DNA of 64,000 bases. Source: Pontederia crassipes. Lineage: Eukaryota > Streptophyta > Magnoliopsida > Commelinales > Pontederiaceae. A model generated the notes under the pieces. It worked only from the letters and a program-made list of their open reading frames with translations, was not told where the DNA came from and searched no databases. Below, piece after piece: positions 48,870 to 61,155 of this stretch. Made by a program: the position numbers and the translations under genes. How positions within the stretch are numbered: the stretch's first letter is position 1; the number at the start of each line of letters is the position of its first letter. The stretch lies in NCBI GenBank assembly GCA_030549335.1, contig CM060198.1, positions 63,343,378-63,407,377 of the forward strand, written 5' to 3'.

Positions 48870-48914
<45 letters not shown>

Positions 48915-49011
48915 TATTAGGACCTCCTTTGAATTGGACCCTCAAGCAAAGGCTTTCTTTGATTGGGCCTTGGGCTAACCTTCTTGTCACTTCTTGTTAT
49001 CCATTTTAGCT
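48613..49011. other. AT-rich spacer with (TAA)n at 48871-48914
   Basis: Noncoding. The TAA trinucleotide run has about 14 units. Confidence 0.8.
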
Positions 49012-49020
49012 AAAAGATAA

Positions 49021-49429
49021 GGGTTATTTCTATAAACCATTTTTAAACTATCTTGATTTTTCACAACTAACCTCAAATTATGAACTTATTTTTTTATCTC
49101 TAAATTATCATAATTTTTCAATTTGATCCTTTTCACTTCTGTCAACTTTTCTGTCAACTTCAATTTTTCTCATTTAAGAAAAGTCAAAAATACCCCTCCC
49201 TTCGACTTTATGTTTTCTTTTCGACCTCTGCAACTCCGACTGCGAAGGGAGGGGTATTTTTACTTTTCATAAATGGGAAAATCAAATATAATAAAAAATT
49301 TGATAGAAGTCGATGAAAGGATTAAATTGAAAAAATCGTGATAGTTTAGGAATTAAAAAAATAAGTTCGTAGTTTGAGGTTAGATGTAGAAAATCGAAAT
49401 AATTTAGGGATGGCTTATGAAAATAACCC
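49021..49429. mobile_element. Long-TIR MITE, Mutator-type duplication
   Basis: 409 bp that is almost all inverted repeat: GGGTTATTTCTATAAACCAT at the left pairs with the right end ATGGCTTATGAAAATAACCC, and homology continues for about 190 bases into each arm (both carry CTAACCTCAAA and AACTTATTTTTTTA). Flanking 9-mers AAAAGATAA (49012-49020) and AAAATATAA (49430-49438) match at 8 of 9. A 9-bp duplication suggests a Mutator-type transposase. No coding. Confidence 0.85.
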
Positions 49430-49910
49430 AAAATATAATGAAAAGATCATTTAATATATTAAATAAGAATAAAATGCAGGTAAAAAAGGGAGATCGTGGT
49501 TTCTATCTTTTTTATTAATGGTTTAATGGCATGTGCTGCCCACTTTAGTGGGTAGCATGTTGCTCCCTACATCCGGAGCCATCGGATGTAGATCCATGGT
49601 GGATTAACAAAATGCACGGTTCACTGGAGCAGATGCACGGTTCACGGCCGATTAAGTCATGACGAGGTGAGCGTGGTTCAGCAGCAGTTCAAAGATGCAA
49701 TGGCGACTTCGTTCAGGTGAGGGAGAGGATGATGCAACTCAGGCGAGTCATCGACGGTAGTGAGATGTTTCAAGCGAGGGAAGGCATCATCAAAATCATT
49801 CAGGATGTTCAGTCACTGTTCATCCGGTTCAAGGTAGCCAAGTGCGTCTTTTCAACGACAGTAGAGATTGGTCGGTGACGGCGGCCAATAGCGATGGGCA
49901 GTTTGAGATC

Positions 49911-50460
49911 GTACCTGGGGTACACGATCTTGATCACATGTTTAAGATCATTTTTGTAGGATCGGTAGGATCATCGTAAGATCCTACCGATCCTACTAAT
50001 ACTATTTCATTTTTTTGCAAATTTTTTAAGTTTCGACTAAGTGCAACATGATTTTTGGAGAAATAAAATTAAGAATAAGTTGATGATTGGTTATAACTAA
50101 AATTTTAAAGTTAGTTTTAATAAAATAAATGTACTATCAATATATATTAAAATATATTTTATATAATTTTACTTCATATTATTATCATTTTTTGTCAATT
50201 CATATTAAATTATTATTAGATAAGTAATATATGTATACATGTGCAAGGAAATCTTAATGGGATAATAGTTAATTTAATATTATCTATAATCTAAATAATT
50301 ATAGATTTATTCAGAGCTATTTTTAATATAACTTTATATATTATATTAATATTTTTATATATAGGTAAGATCTTACGATCCTCAATCCGATCTCACGATC
50401 TTCGATCTTACGGACCCCTTTCGATCTTATGTAAGATCTCGATCTTGACTACCTTGGCGA
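49911..50460. repeat. Probable nested element rich in GATC/AAGATC palindromes
   Basis: The ends carry inverted phrases (CACGATCTTGATCAC at the left, GATCTCGATCTTGACTACC at the right) with AT-rich DNA between. Phrases such as AGGATCGTAAGATC recur in both orientations. No target duplication found, so this is tentative. Confidence 0.4.
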
Positions 50461-50729
50461 TTTGCAACAAAGGAGTTCGATGCACAACGGAGATCATTCG
50501 GCGGTGACGAAGGCAAGATCAGGCTACAACTAGTTCAGGGGGCAGAGATCGTTTGGCGGCGGCACAGGCAAAGTCAGGATATGATGAACCTCGTCATAGG
50601 TGAGGTCAAGCTACGACGAACCCCTGCTACACACGTAGTGGCTCCGCGCAAGGAGGTGTGCATCGGCGAGGATGCGTCGCATGCTTGAAGTCCAAATGTG
50701 AGGTCAGGGTACGACAAATCCTTGCTACG

Positions 50730-50965
50730 CATGCAGCGGCTCCGATGAGGACGTGCACAATGACTCCGACGAGGAGTGCATAGTGGCTCCAACAAGGACA
50801 TGTGCATTTGAAGTTTAGTGCATGGTCAGACTATGATGAATCCCTGCTACGTGCACAGCGGCTCCGGCGAGAACGGGCACAATGGCTCCCACAAGGGCTC
50901 CAGCAAGGACGTGCACAGGGGCTCCAATGAGGACGCGCACAATAGCTCCAACGAGGACATATTTG
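50730..50965 (+). repeat. Degenerate tandem repeat (GGCTCC.ACGAGGACGTGCACAAT)
   Basis: About eight degenerate units of roughly 24-30 bp with the core GGCTCCRACRAGGACGTGCA. In the minus frame this gives a simple hydrophobic repeat (VLVGAIVRVLIGAPVHVLAG), which is low complexity rather than a gene. Confidence 0.7.
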
Positions 50966-51180
50966 TATGCTTGAAGTCCGATGGCTAGGGCTAGGGCACG
51001 TTGGGACAAAAATGGGATGAACCGCTACCTTGAACCCAATGAACCATGATTAAACCGTGTCTCTGAACTGCACATCTACCATCATCATCCAAATAATGCT
51101 TCGTAGCATAGGGAGCAACATGTTACCCATTATGCTACCCACTAAAGTGGGTAGCAGGCCCATTAAACCCTTTTATTAAT

Positions 51181-52344
51181 TAGATTAAAAGTTTACAAAT
51201 GGTATTTCATTCATTTTTGCCTATTAAATTGGGATACAAGGAGAGCAAATGAGGAGAAACATCGAAGAGTCAATAGTGCACGACTTTTGAGGAAGAAACT
51301 TAGCAAACGCTTAGAACGGAAGGGTCAAGTTCTTGTGAGACATAGGTTGAGGGAGGAAGAAAGACCACACTCTTGATCACGAATTAATAGGAATGGAAAG
51401 GCTCCCAACTACATATCTATCGCAATATTCTCTCGAAGTGTTTGAACTTTGAACTCCAAAAGAATGATTTCAAAATGTTTACGTGCTAAAAAACACTCAT
51501 TGGCAATGGAAAACAATTAGAACCAACTTCTTAATTATAGTTGATTCTGCAATTGACATGACAAATGGCAAAAAGGTAGAATAAAAAATAAGAATAAATT
51601 TATCAAATCATCTTTTCTTTTCTATCAATTTTTATCATTATATTTAATTCTACTACATGCACTCATAATTAATCTATCAACTATTGCCTAATTCTGCCAA
51701 ATGTGTAATAAGTGGCAAAAAATGAGATAATAAAAAAGTAGAGTTAGACTGCATTTTCAATAGCTTTTGAGAAGTGTTCTAAAAAAAAGTGATTCACTTG
51801 TTTTTTTATGTTCAATGTTTGGTGGGTCTTTTTTCATCTATTTTCTATTACAAATTTTGTTTTCGATGACCAATTTTGTGGTTTGTAGAGAAGAATAGGG
51901 AGTCTTGTGAAGAACAACAAAAGCAACCGAGCTTTTATCAAAGCTTACTATGTGGTCAATCCATCCCAAAACAATCAAATCACTTTTTTTCTTCTCATTA
52001 ATTTTCATTATTATATTATATTTTCATTCTCGTTAATTCATCTATTAATAAGGAATACCAAAAGAATTGTGATTTAACTCGTCAAATAAGAATTAATATC
52101 ATATTACTTGGTAATGTACAAAGATTACCTGTAGAGAAACATCCTCTTAGTGAAATTTGAAGAGGATTGAAGGGGTGGATTAAATCTATCCAACACATCA
52201 TATGAGATGTGTCATTATTCGCCGCTCTTCTTTTCTCCTTGGATGGCAATGGGGACGAGGGCGATGAGGTCGAAGAACTGGTGAAGTGGATGGTGGGGGT
52301 TGGGGTTCTAGGTGCAAGGATTCCAATGCTTTCCTTGGTTGTAT
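51181..52344. other. Spacer, nothing recognised
   Basis: AT-rich noncoding DNA; no convincing frame or transposon ends. Confidence 0.6.
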
Positions 52345-52553
52345 TGAATCGCAAATTTTTCCACACTACAATCACACCGAATATAATAGTTTATATAATC
52401 TCATGATTAGTTTTGGATTCTAAACAATATGAGATGTGAGCTAACAACAGTTAAGTGGAACAAGTCATGCGTGACATGGTTGAGTGATTCTTGTGGCATG
52501 TTGTGCTACTCTTATGGCATGTTGTGCTGAGTGGAGAGATAACTACGATATGG
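52345..52553 (-). repeat. Left direct repeat (putative 3' LTR)
   Basis: Homologous to 61156-61335, with an extra CTACTCTTATGGCATGTTGTG duplication near 52505-52525. Confidence 0.65.
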
Positions 52554-52567
52554 CCATGCAAGCTTGA

Positions 52568-52937
52568 TGTTGAAATTTATAACAGATATAAATTCTAGAG
52601 GTTGTGAAATATCTCTTGCAGCGGAAGCAGATCGTCGGAACTTTCCCACGAACTCTTGACGAACGCACTTGCACCTCGGGATCGGGAACCGAACCTTTGG
52701 AGAACGGAACTCTTTGCCACAGCACAAGTACTCTGGATGAACCTCTGCGAAAGTATGTTTGGGACCTATGCTATGGGTCCTCTTTTATAGGGTAGGGAGA
52801 CTTGGACAACAAGTTAGGCAGAATGCATCACGCGCGTCCATCACGCGTATGATGATGTGTCTGCGCAAGCATGCGCCTCGCCCTAGTGGGCCGCACGTAT
52901 GTGCGGCCCATGTGTTCAAAAGGGCACTATTCCAACA
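52568..52937 (-). repeat. 3' LTR of the copia element, 370 bp
   Basis: On the minus strand starts TGTTGGAATAGTGCCC and ends AAATTTCAACA. The adjoining GGGCAAGTGGAAGAT on the minus strand (52938-52952) is the polypurine tract. TATA-like CCTATAAAAGAGG lies inside. Confidence 0.93.
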
Positions 52938-52952
52938 ATCTTCCACTTGCCC

Positions 52953-53944
52953 GTATTGGGCATTGTACTTTCATTTATCCAGAATTTGTAAATGTGCCGT
53001 GCGACCCACGAGTACAAGCACGCTTCTTTATAGGAGCTAGAAAGATATTCGTTAAGATTCAATTGCTCAACTATCTCTAGAGCGAATGTCATGCCCGTTA
53101 GGGATTCATGAGAGCTCACACATAAGCCAACAAATGCTCAAATAATGTAACTCGTTATGCCCTCGATCTGTCTTGCAGCATAGCCAAGACAACATATGTC
53201 TTGCTCCGCGGTAACTATCTTTCACATACACTATTTTCAAAAAATAGTTGGCCAATTGTATGTGAAAGCTTTATGCAGCTCATAATAATTCTTTCTCTCG
53301 TCCTCGTGTCTTGTAGTAGTGAACTAGCTGCTTTCCTAGACGTGGCTCGTCAGGCTACTTTGTTTTTCACCTTTGAGTATCATGCTAAAGTAGCAAACAT
53401 TAATTCCTTTCCTTAAGACATAGTCAAGAGTCTAAGGACACGTGCAGATGAAATTATCTGTCAGAGACTCACACCATGATGACCATCGAATTAATCAATT
53501 CATCATGTCTCTCTAGGTCGACTTTGCATACTTGGTACTAAACACAAGTACTGCGGTGGAGACTCCCACTGAAGGAGCGTATGTCCAGCTCTGTTTAATT
53601 ACACACCGCACAGACTTAAGTTTAGTCGCTAACTTTTAGCGCCTGACCCGAGTTATCAAATTGCTCGCTAATCAGTAGCGCCAAATTTGAATCTCGCATC
53701 TGGCCTCTCTCTCTAAATCAAGCGACATTGAGTTACTAAAACCCATGTTTTAACAATCACACTATGACTCACATAGTTCATTCCGCTCGCTATCTTCGTG
53801 AGCGCAAAAAACATTTGTTCGTGTGAGTGAACAAATTTAGGCCTGATCGACATACTTTTCACATGCATAACAAGACTTCACAACAATGAATTTATCAAGG
53901 AAAATAATATTTTATTCATTGAAAATTTGAGTACATCATTACAT
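52953..53944 (-). other. 3' noncoding region of the copia element
   Basis: About 1 kb between the end of pol and the polypurine tract, longer than usual for copia elements; no coding found. Confidence 0.6.
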
Positions 53945-55400
53945 TTATAATCTACACAACACTAAGACATTTACATGTCTAAAAAATTCCTCTCTTGGCA
54001 ATGGCTTGGTGAACGGATCAACAACCATTTTGTGCGTTGATATGTACTCAACTGAGATCTCCTCTTTGACCTCTTGATTTCGTACAAATTTGTACTTTGT
54101 GTCGATATGATTTCCTTTGCAATGATATTTCTCGTCCTTCACATAAGCTATGGCTACTTAATTGTTACAGTGAAGAATCATCTTCTTCACTGCATTCTCA
54201 GAAATCCTCAGGTGTTGAAGGAATCTCTTAAGCCATAAGGCCTCTTATATTGTCACTGAACAAGCTATGAATTCTGTCTCCATAGTTGACAGTGTCACAC
54301 AATCTTGTTTCTTGCTACTCCAAGTAATAGCACCATTGCTGAGCAAGAAAGTGTATCCGAAGGTGGATTTCCGTTCATCAACGTCACTAGTCCAATCGGC
54401 ATCGGTGAATCCAACAAGTCGTAAACTTCCTCCATGATAGCACAGTGCAAGATCTGTGATACCCTTGAGGTATCTCATGATTCTCTTCACCGCCTTTCAG
54501 TGTTGGCGTCCCGAATTAGCCTGATATCGACTAACTAGACCCACAACAAAATATATATCTGGCCGAGTACACATCATAGCGTACATCAGGCTGCCGACCA
54601 CACTCGCATAGGGAACATTGGACATTTCCTTTTGTTCCTCTGCAATTTTTGGGCACATGTCCAAGCTTAAAACCTCGTCTTTCATGATATGAGTGTCAAT
54701 GAGTTTGTAGCCATCCATGCGCAATCATTCCAAAACCTTCTTTATATATGATTCCTGCGAAGAGGCAAGGAGTCGTTTAGAACGGTCGCGTTAGATTTTC
54801 ACACCCAGTATGTATGCTGCTTCACCCATGTCCTTTATCTCAAACATGGAGGACAATCATTGCTTAATGGTAATGACATAGTATCTATTATTTTCAGCTA
54901 TTAGAATGTCGTCGACATATAACGTTAAGATAGTAAAATTAACCTTGGACTTATGAACATACACATAGTGATCTTCATCAATTATGTTAAAACCGTACGA
55001 AATGATTGATTGATGAAATTTCAGATACCACTGTCTAATGATTGTTTGAGTTCATAAATGGACCAGCGCAACTAGCAAACTTTGCGCTCTTCTCTGTTTA
55101 CAATGAAGTCTTGAGGTTGCTCTATGTAAATTTTATCATCTAGTTCTCCATTGAGAAATGTGATTTTTATATACATTTGAAGTAATTCTAAGTCCATATG
55201 TGCGGCTATAACTAATATTAGGCGAATTGAAGCAAACTTTACAACAGGTGCAAAAGTTTCTGCATAGTCAACACCCGCAGTTTGGGTGAAACCTTTCGCC
55301 ACTAGGCGGGCTTTATATCTCTCAATTGATCCATTCATGCCACGTTTAATTTTGAGAAATCATTTGTTCTCAATTGCCTTACGGCCTGGCGGGAGATCAA
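53945..55400 (-). pseudogene. Copia reverse transcriptase and RNase H, broken
   Basis: RT starts YKARLVAKGFTQTAGVDYAE and TFAPVVKFASIRLILVIAA, with the catalytic YVDDILIA near 54900-54945 intact. RNase H has GFTDADWTSDVDERKSTFGY, ITWSSKKQDCVTLSTMETEF and the tail VSVEYI-STHKMVVDPFTKPL. In-frame stops near 54140, 54490, 54725 and 55070 and small shifts split it into at least five pieces. Confidence 0.9.
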
Positions 55401-55407
55401 CCAAGTC

Positions 55408-56985
55408 CTAGACTTGATTTTTTTGCATGGACCCTAACTCTTCCTCCATTGTCTTAATCCATTCTTCTTTAGCAGAGGATGAGAGAGCCTCTTTGATGAA
55501 TTTTGGCTCAAGTTCATCTTTCAGACTTACTATGTTGACCTCATGTGGTTCATGTTCATGCAGCCCTTCGATTTCAAAACGTCGGCGCGGAACATGTTTT
55601 CTAGTAGTCCGTCGAAGAGAACTTTCAGGTTGGTCATTAGTTGACGGTTGTGAATCTCTCCCACTCGGATCAAGCTGTGGGATAAATGAGACTAACTCCT
55701 CAACTGGTTGATCCGCTTGAGCTGTCAACTCAGGATCTTCCTCTACATTTATGAGAAATCCCTTGTCTATCTCGTCTTGCTTAGGAAATTCGTTCTCTAT
55801 TAATGTCACATCTCTACTTTTAATTTCCGTTATCGTACCATCTTCTCTTTGTCCTATGAATACATAACCCTTAGAGGTTTCACAATATCTTATAAAAATA
55901 CATTTCTGCCCTCTAGGACCCAACTTCCCATACTTATGAGAGTTGTTTAGAACATAGGTTGTGCAACCCCAAGGGCGCAAATAACTAAGGTTAGACTTTC
56001 GACCTGTCCAAAGTTCATAAAGTGTGATAGAAATAAATTTCGATGGTACACGGTTTAAAATGTAGGCTACAGTCAATAACGCATCTTCCCAATACGAAAT
56101 TGGAAAATTTGCTTGCGCCATCATGGATCGAACCATATCAAGTAATGTACGATTTCGTCTTTTCGCAACATCATTCTGTTGCGGAGTTCTCGGTACTGTT
56201 AGTTGTCTAACTATACCCTTTTCATCACATAACTTTTTGAATAAGTCAGAAAGATATTCACGTCCACGATCGGTTAATAAGGCTTTAATCTTGCGATCCA
56301 CTTGATTCTCAGCCATGTTCATGAATCGTACAAAACAATCCAAGGCTTTAGACTTATGAAAAATCAAGTATACAATGCCATAACATGAATAATCATCAAT
56401 AAATGTGATGAAGTAAGGAAAACCGTGTCTTGCGTGAACATTCATCGGACCACAGATGTTCGAATGGATTAATTGTAATGGGTACTCGACGCGTTTTTCC
56501 ATCCCAAATGGTGTTCTTGTTTTCTTACCAACTAGACATTCCTCACTTGTTGGAAGATCAACTTTTGCGAGAGAGTCCAAGAGGTCTTCCCTAGCAAGTC
56601 TATTCATTCGATCTTGACCAATGTGTCCTAGTCTGACATGTCAAATATTGGCACTATCATTCACATCAACAGATGATATAAAAGAATAACTATTAGTAAC
56701 AGATGCTATATTTAAAACATAGAAATCATTATTGAGAAAACCATTGCATAGAAGAATATTGTCATGACATATTGTCATTTGTTTCCTCTGGAAACTTATT
56801 ACATAACCAAATTTGTCTAATGCTGACACAGAAAGTAAATTTCCTCTAAAAGCTGGAGCATATAGAACATCGTGAAGGTAAAATATTTGGCAGTTGCGAA
56901 GTTCTAACTTGCACGATCCAATGCCTTTAACTTCAACTCTTTCGTTGTTTCCATTGTAAATCTATTTGCTCCCCGCACTTATTCG
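55408..56985 (-). pseudogene. Copia pre-integrase zinc region and integrase, catalytically lost
   Basis: The pre-integrase part (NLLSVSALDKFGYVISFQRK, then HVRLGHIGQDRMNRLAREDL) has a stop at about 56641 where a Trp codon is expected. The integrase core follows in one 399-codon frame. The first catalytic Asp is Asn (IHSNICGPM), the second is kept (TDRGREYLS), and the catalytic Glu is Lys (QQNDVAKRRNR). The C-terminal region contains ELWTGRKSNLSYLRPWG. Two of three active-site residues are gone, so it could not integrate DNA. Confidence 0.92.
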
Positions 56986-57207
56986 ACGAAATTCCACGAA
57001 AATCCCGCGATCTCTCGCTACACGGTCGGTGGCTCCTGAATATGCAATTCACGAAGGATGAGTTTCAACAATTAAGGCACAACTTGAGACATAAGAAAAA
57101 GAATTGTGGTCAGGACAAACCTTCTTTGGCTCAGTGCAATCACGAGCAAAGTGAGCATGTTTGCTACAATTGTAGCACTTTACTTTATTCATGTCTATTT
57201 TGTCGCC

Positions 57208-57215
57208 ACATTTTC
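57208..57215. repeat. 8-bp target-site duplication, left (ACATTTTC)
   Basis: Matches 57677-57684 (ACGTTTTC) at 7 of 8 bases. Confidence 0.75.
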
Positions 57216-57676
57216 TAGGGGTGTTCACCAGGTCGGGTCGATCCGGTGAATCCGACAATCCGACCCAACCCGACCCGATGACCCAACTTTTATTATTATT
57301 TTTTTAATTTTTTTTTACTTTTTTTACTTATTTTTAGTCCTATAGTTGAGTTAAAATGGAAAAAATTTTAAAATAAAATATTTTAATTATGAAAATAATG
57401 CTCAAATATCAAAAAAGCATATTTTATATTTTATAATAATTATTAATTTTTTTATATTAAAATAAATATAAAAAAGTAAGACAAAAAATAAAAAAAAGAA
57501 AAAAATGGTGGTCGGGGTGACCTGACCACCCGACCCGACCCGAACCGGACCAGGTTGGGTCGGATTTTTTGCCCCCCAAAGGGCTTGACCCAACCCGTCC
57601 CGACCCGATCAAATTTGGTCGGGTCAGGTCGGATTTGTTCATGGGTCGGGTCCAACCCGACCCGTGAACACCCCTA
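57216..57676. mobile_element. hAT-type MITE inside copia gag, 461 bp
   Basis: Perfect 13-bp TIRs TAGGGGTGTTCAC and GTGAACACCCCTA, 8-bp duplication with one mismatch, and subterminal GGTCGGGT/ACCCGACC repeats in both arms. The middle is AT-rich. No coding; open frames on the minus strand merely reflect the repeats. Confidence 0.88.
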
Positions 57677-58427
57677 ACGTTTTCCACGTTTGTGAGAATT
57701 TCTTCTATCCAGCATCTCCGCTCTTTTTATTTGGTTGCAATTTATGCAACCTTTTCTCTTGATTGGGAACCAGCTCTTTGTCCACCATTGTCAGCAACTA
57801 ATGCTTCAGAGGTTTGATTCATGGCTTGTAGGGCCTCATCCTCCATTTTAATGTGGCGAGCAGCTTGGTCAAAAATTTTGACACCTTCGTTGTGCATCAA
57901 ATTACAACGCATGTGTTCCTAACTTTTTGGAAGAGAGTGGATCAGAGCTTGCACCTGTTGCTCGTCATTGAGCACTTGTCCCACACTTTTGAGTTCACGG
58001 ATCATGTTAGACATCTTCTGGATATGCTTCATCATCGTATGATTTGATCGCTTCCGATAAGAGTCAAACTTGACCGTGAGCATCCGGCGCTTGGTGGTCG
58101 TGATAACCCCATACTTATTGTGGAGCGCCGCTCACATTTCGAATGTTGTCTTATAGACTTCGAATCTGCACGGCAGGGAGTTATTCATCGTGCTCAGCAA
58201 CGTAATGCGAGCAATACGATTCTTTTTGGTCCAGGCCTGATAGGCCTCCATGTCCCTATGGCGTTGGGCATTATGTCCGAGTGCAGGTTCAGTGACGACA
58301 TGGTTAATGGTCTCCAAGACCTCCTGTTCTTCTAGAAGATATTGGACCTTGTAATGCCAAATATCATAATTGCGCCATTGAGCTTCTCATTCTTGTTCAT
58401 GTCAGCAATTATTGTTTTGGAACCCAT

Positions 58428-59906
58428 GATCTAATTTGGTCACAAAAAATTAGGAGAAATCAGTGTTATGCATGTTTTAATTTTGTCCACAAACAACATA
58501 AAAAAATGAAATAACAATATTAATAAAGTAGTGACATCAAGAGGTTGTTGGACTCCCACTCATTTCCCACTATCTCCAAGAAATATTATTATTCGTTATT
58601 TTAACAATGCGACAAAAATTTATCTAAATGTTTGAATTTTGAATCAAAACATAATTCAAAATTTTCTACTCTAATCATTTTGAATCAACTTATAATTCAA
58701 AATCACCGAAATTCATTTCGTGTGGTGCACCAAATTATTTCTAATATGACCAGGACAATCAAGACTAGTGCAACGGGAGCTCTTCCCCGAGGGGTGCCAA
58801 TTAAATAACCGTGCACTATCCTTCATCTCGACATCACATTAGAAAAAATTGTGCTCCCACTGTCACACATCAACCCTATTTCTGGATACTGCATTAACCA
58901 TGCACCAGGCCAGTTCTTCGGAACCTTTCTAGACATGCATTTTGGGTCACGCGCTACTCAACAGAAAGACGTTGATTATTGTGACAATATTTGAATCTGC
59001 CTTAGTCCTACAAAAGAACTATCTATGTTTCATGTATTCTTTAATTACCTATAATTTGTATAATTAGACCAACTAATTATTTTATTATAGGCTTTGCATG
59101 AAATATGTATTTCAGCACATGGCCAAAATTAATATTGCCATCTTAATTAATTCTCACAAAAGGAATTAATTTTAATTTAATCAATTTGAAATTCAAGGCA
59201 AATTATCATGCTTAACAAGATTGGACATATCAATTTGATTTTAACATATAGTCAAAATTTTAATCACAGAAATAAATATCATTATAACATACATAAACGA
59301 AGATATTTATTTCATGCATGATAATACATTTATTAGGCAATATTTGATATTGACATGCAAATTTAATCGTTTAATTTAATGCTTTAAATCAATAAATGAT
59401 TTTCTTTTAATAACATTAAATTACATGCAATATTACAGAAAAATTTCTGAGGAAAAATAATTTTTTTCTGAATTTTCGAGATTTTATAATAGATATTTTC
59501 TATTTTCGGATTATTTTAAAATTTTGGCAAAAATCAGAAAAGAAAAAAAAATTATTTATTGAGCCTCTCAGCCAGCTCAATAGCCACTTCTCATATGTGC
59601 AACTCTTTTGCATCCCAAACTGAGTCTTCCAGTAGGCCGTGTGCCTGCTGGAACAGTTTTCTTTTATTTTTTTCTGCAACATATGCAAAAAATAATAATT
59701 TCAAAATTTCACCAAAAATATTAAAATAAATTCGAAAAATATATTATGGTCTAGGTTCATCCATAACATATTTGTGATGACAAACTCTACTTTGTCCCTT
59801 GGTTGTGGTCATACAATCGAGGTGCGCAAATCCCAGATAATAACGAATATTATTTTTTCGGTGCAATCACGAGTTCGAGAAAAACCTAAACAAGCTCTGA
59901 TACCAA
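58428..59906 (-). other. 5' leader of the copia element
   Basis: About 1.5 kb of AT-rich leader between primer site and gag start. The minus strand next to the LTR reads TTGGTATCAGAGCTTGTTT (59906-59888), a tRNA-Met primer-binding site. Confidence 0.85.
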
Positions 59907-60276
59907 TGTTGAAATTTATAATAGATATAAATTTTAGAGGTTGTGGAATACCTCTTGCAGCAGAAGCAGATCGTCGGGACTTTTCCACGAACTCTTGACG
60001 AACGCACTTGCACCTCGGGATCGGAAACCGAACCTTTGGGGAATGAAATTCTTTGACACAGCACAAGTACTCTGAATGAACCTCTGCGAAAGTATGTTTG
60101 GGACCTATGCTATGGGTCCCCTTTTATAGGGTACGGAGACTTGGACAACAAGTTAGGCAGAACGCATCACGCGCGTCCATCATGCGTATGATGATGTACT
60201 TGCGCAAGCTTACGCCTCGCCCTAGTGGACCGCGCGTATGTGCGGCCCATGTGCCCAAAAGGGCACTATTCCAACA
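59907..60276 (-). repeat. 5' LTR of the copia element, 370 bp
   Basis: Same length and ends as 52568-52937, with scattered substitutions. Confidence 0.93.
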
Positions 60277-60281
60277 CCTGA

Positions 60282-61155
60282 CCCAGCGGAGAATGGCGAC
60301 AGAGCTTGTCTTTAAGCAAGATGTAACGGGAGCTTTGTACCTATGGAGCCTCCTTATTGTCTTAATGTTCATTAAAGAAAGACATACAGTGGTGATTCCA
60401 AGAGAAATCATGTTGATGCATGTTAGGTGCATACTCATGTTGTAGTGCTCATTTGCATGTCCAGAAGCTTGAGAAGTTGAGTTCTCAACTTAAAAGCAAA
60501 TTACACTAAACTTGGAAATGAGTGAATTAAAAAAATGAGAAAAGAAGAGCCCGTGAATAGAGAACTAGGGAAAGAAAAATAAGAGGATTGATCAATAGTC
60601 AAAGAGAGATAGTTACACTTAGCATTAGGAAGAAGTGTGTGTGTGGTGGGGTGGGGGGCACAATTTTCTGAAGCATGTGAGTTTGACTCTCAAACAAGAA
60701 TTGAATTTAAGGGAAGGCAATAAATTGCTCTCCATTAGAGTTCAAAGACAATTAAGTTGCTGCAGACGGAGGCAATTAACCTGCTCCCTACGACAAGAAG
60801 AGAGGTTGGAGGTGATTAGGTTGTTCTCTACAACTAGAAGCGAGGTCGGAGACAATTAAGTTGCTCTCTATAGTGAGGAGCAAGGTCGGAGGCAAGTAAG
60901 TTTTCTCTTTACGAAGTTGGAGGCGATTTAATCAGCTCTCTACAACCATGATTAACAAAAAAGAGTACGAACCAAATTCAAAAGAAAAAGAGTTGAAGGC
61001 AATAGTTATCCATGGGTAGATGAGGATAATCCAAGTGCAAACAGCAATTATGGCTGCAGACAGAATTAGAGGTTTCTCTTCATCTCTCTCTTTTGTGGGG
61101 AAGTTGTGGCCTTAGGATCAAATGTCTTTAGACAAAAGATGCTATGATACCATAT
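60282..61155 (-). other. Remaining internal part of the putative TRIM-like element
   Basis: No coding recognised. Includes the tandem repeat at 60735-60955. Confidence 0.45.
60735..60955. repeat. Degenerate tandem repeat of about 45-50 bp
   Basis: Four to five units around GGAGGCAATTAA..TGCTCTCTA and GAAGCGAGGTCGGAGACAAT. Confidence 0.7.

Larger units (their letters stand above)
49520..51170. mobile_element. Mutator-like non-autonomous element, 1.65 kb
   Basis: The ends are inverted copies: GGTTTAATGGCATGTGCTGC at the left and, reversed, GGGTTTAATGGGCCTGCTAC at the right, both followed by CCACTTTAGTGGGTAGCAT and ACATGTTGCTCCCTA-like sequence (TIR of about 60 bp). The 10-mer TTTTATTAAT flanks both sides (49510-49519, 51171-51180), as expected for the 9-11-bp duplications of Mutator-like elements. 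The interior has no transposase; it holds tandem repeats and probably a nested element. Confidence 0.8.
57000..58427 (-). pseudogene. gag: Copia gag, interrupted by a MITE and stops
   Basis: Starts ATG at 58427 (MGSKTIIADMNKNEKLNG), followed by capsid-type sequence YQAWTKKNRIARITLLSTMN and, after several shifts, the zinc knuckle CYNCSKHAHFARDC (CX2CX4HX4C, about 57140-57190). The MITE at 57216-57676 lies just before the knuckle. Gag packages the element's RNA; this copy is dead. Confidence 0.85.
52568..60276 (-). mobile_element. Ty1/copia LTR retrotransposon, full structure, inactive
   Basis: A 7.7-kb element with two 370-bp LTRs, a tRNA-Met primer site, gag with zinc knuckle, integrase, RT and RNase H in copia order on the minus strand. 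Flanks CTTGA (52563-52567) and CCTGA (60277-60281) agree at 4 of 5 bases. A MITE interrupts gag, and many stops interrupt pol. The protein sequence is of the TNT1-94 type; I do not assign a lineage. Confidence 0.93.
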
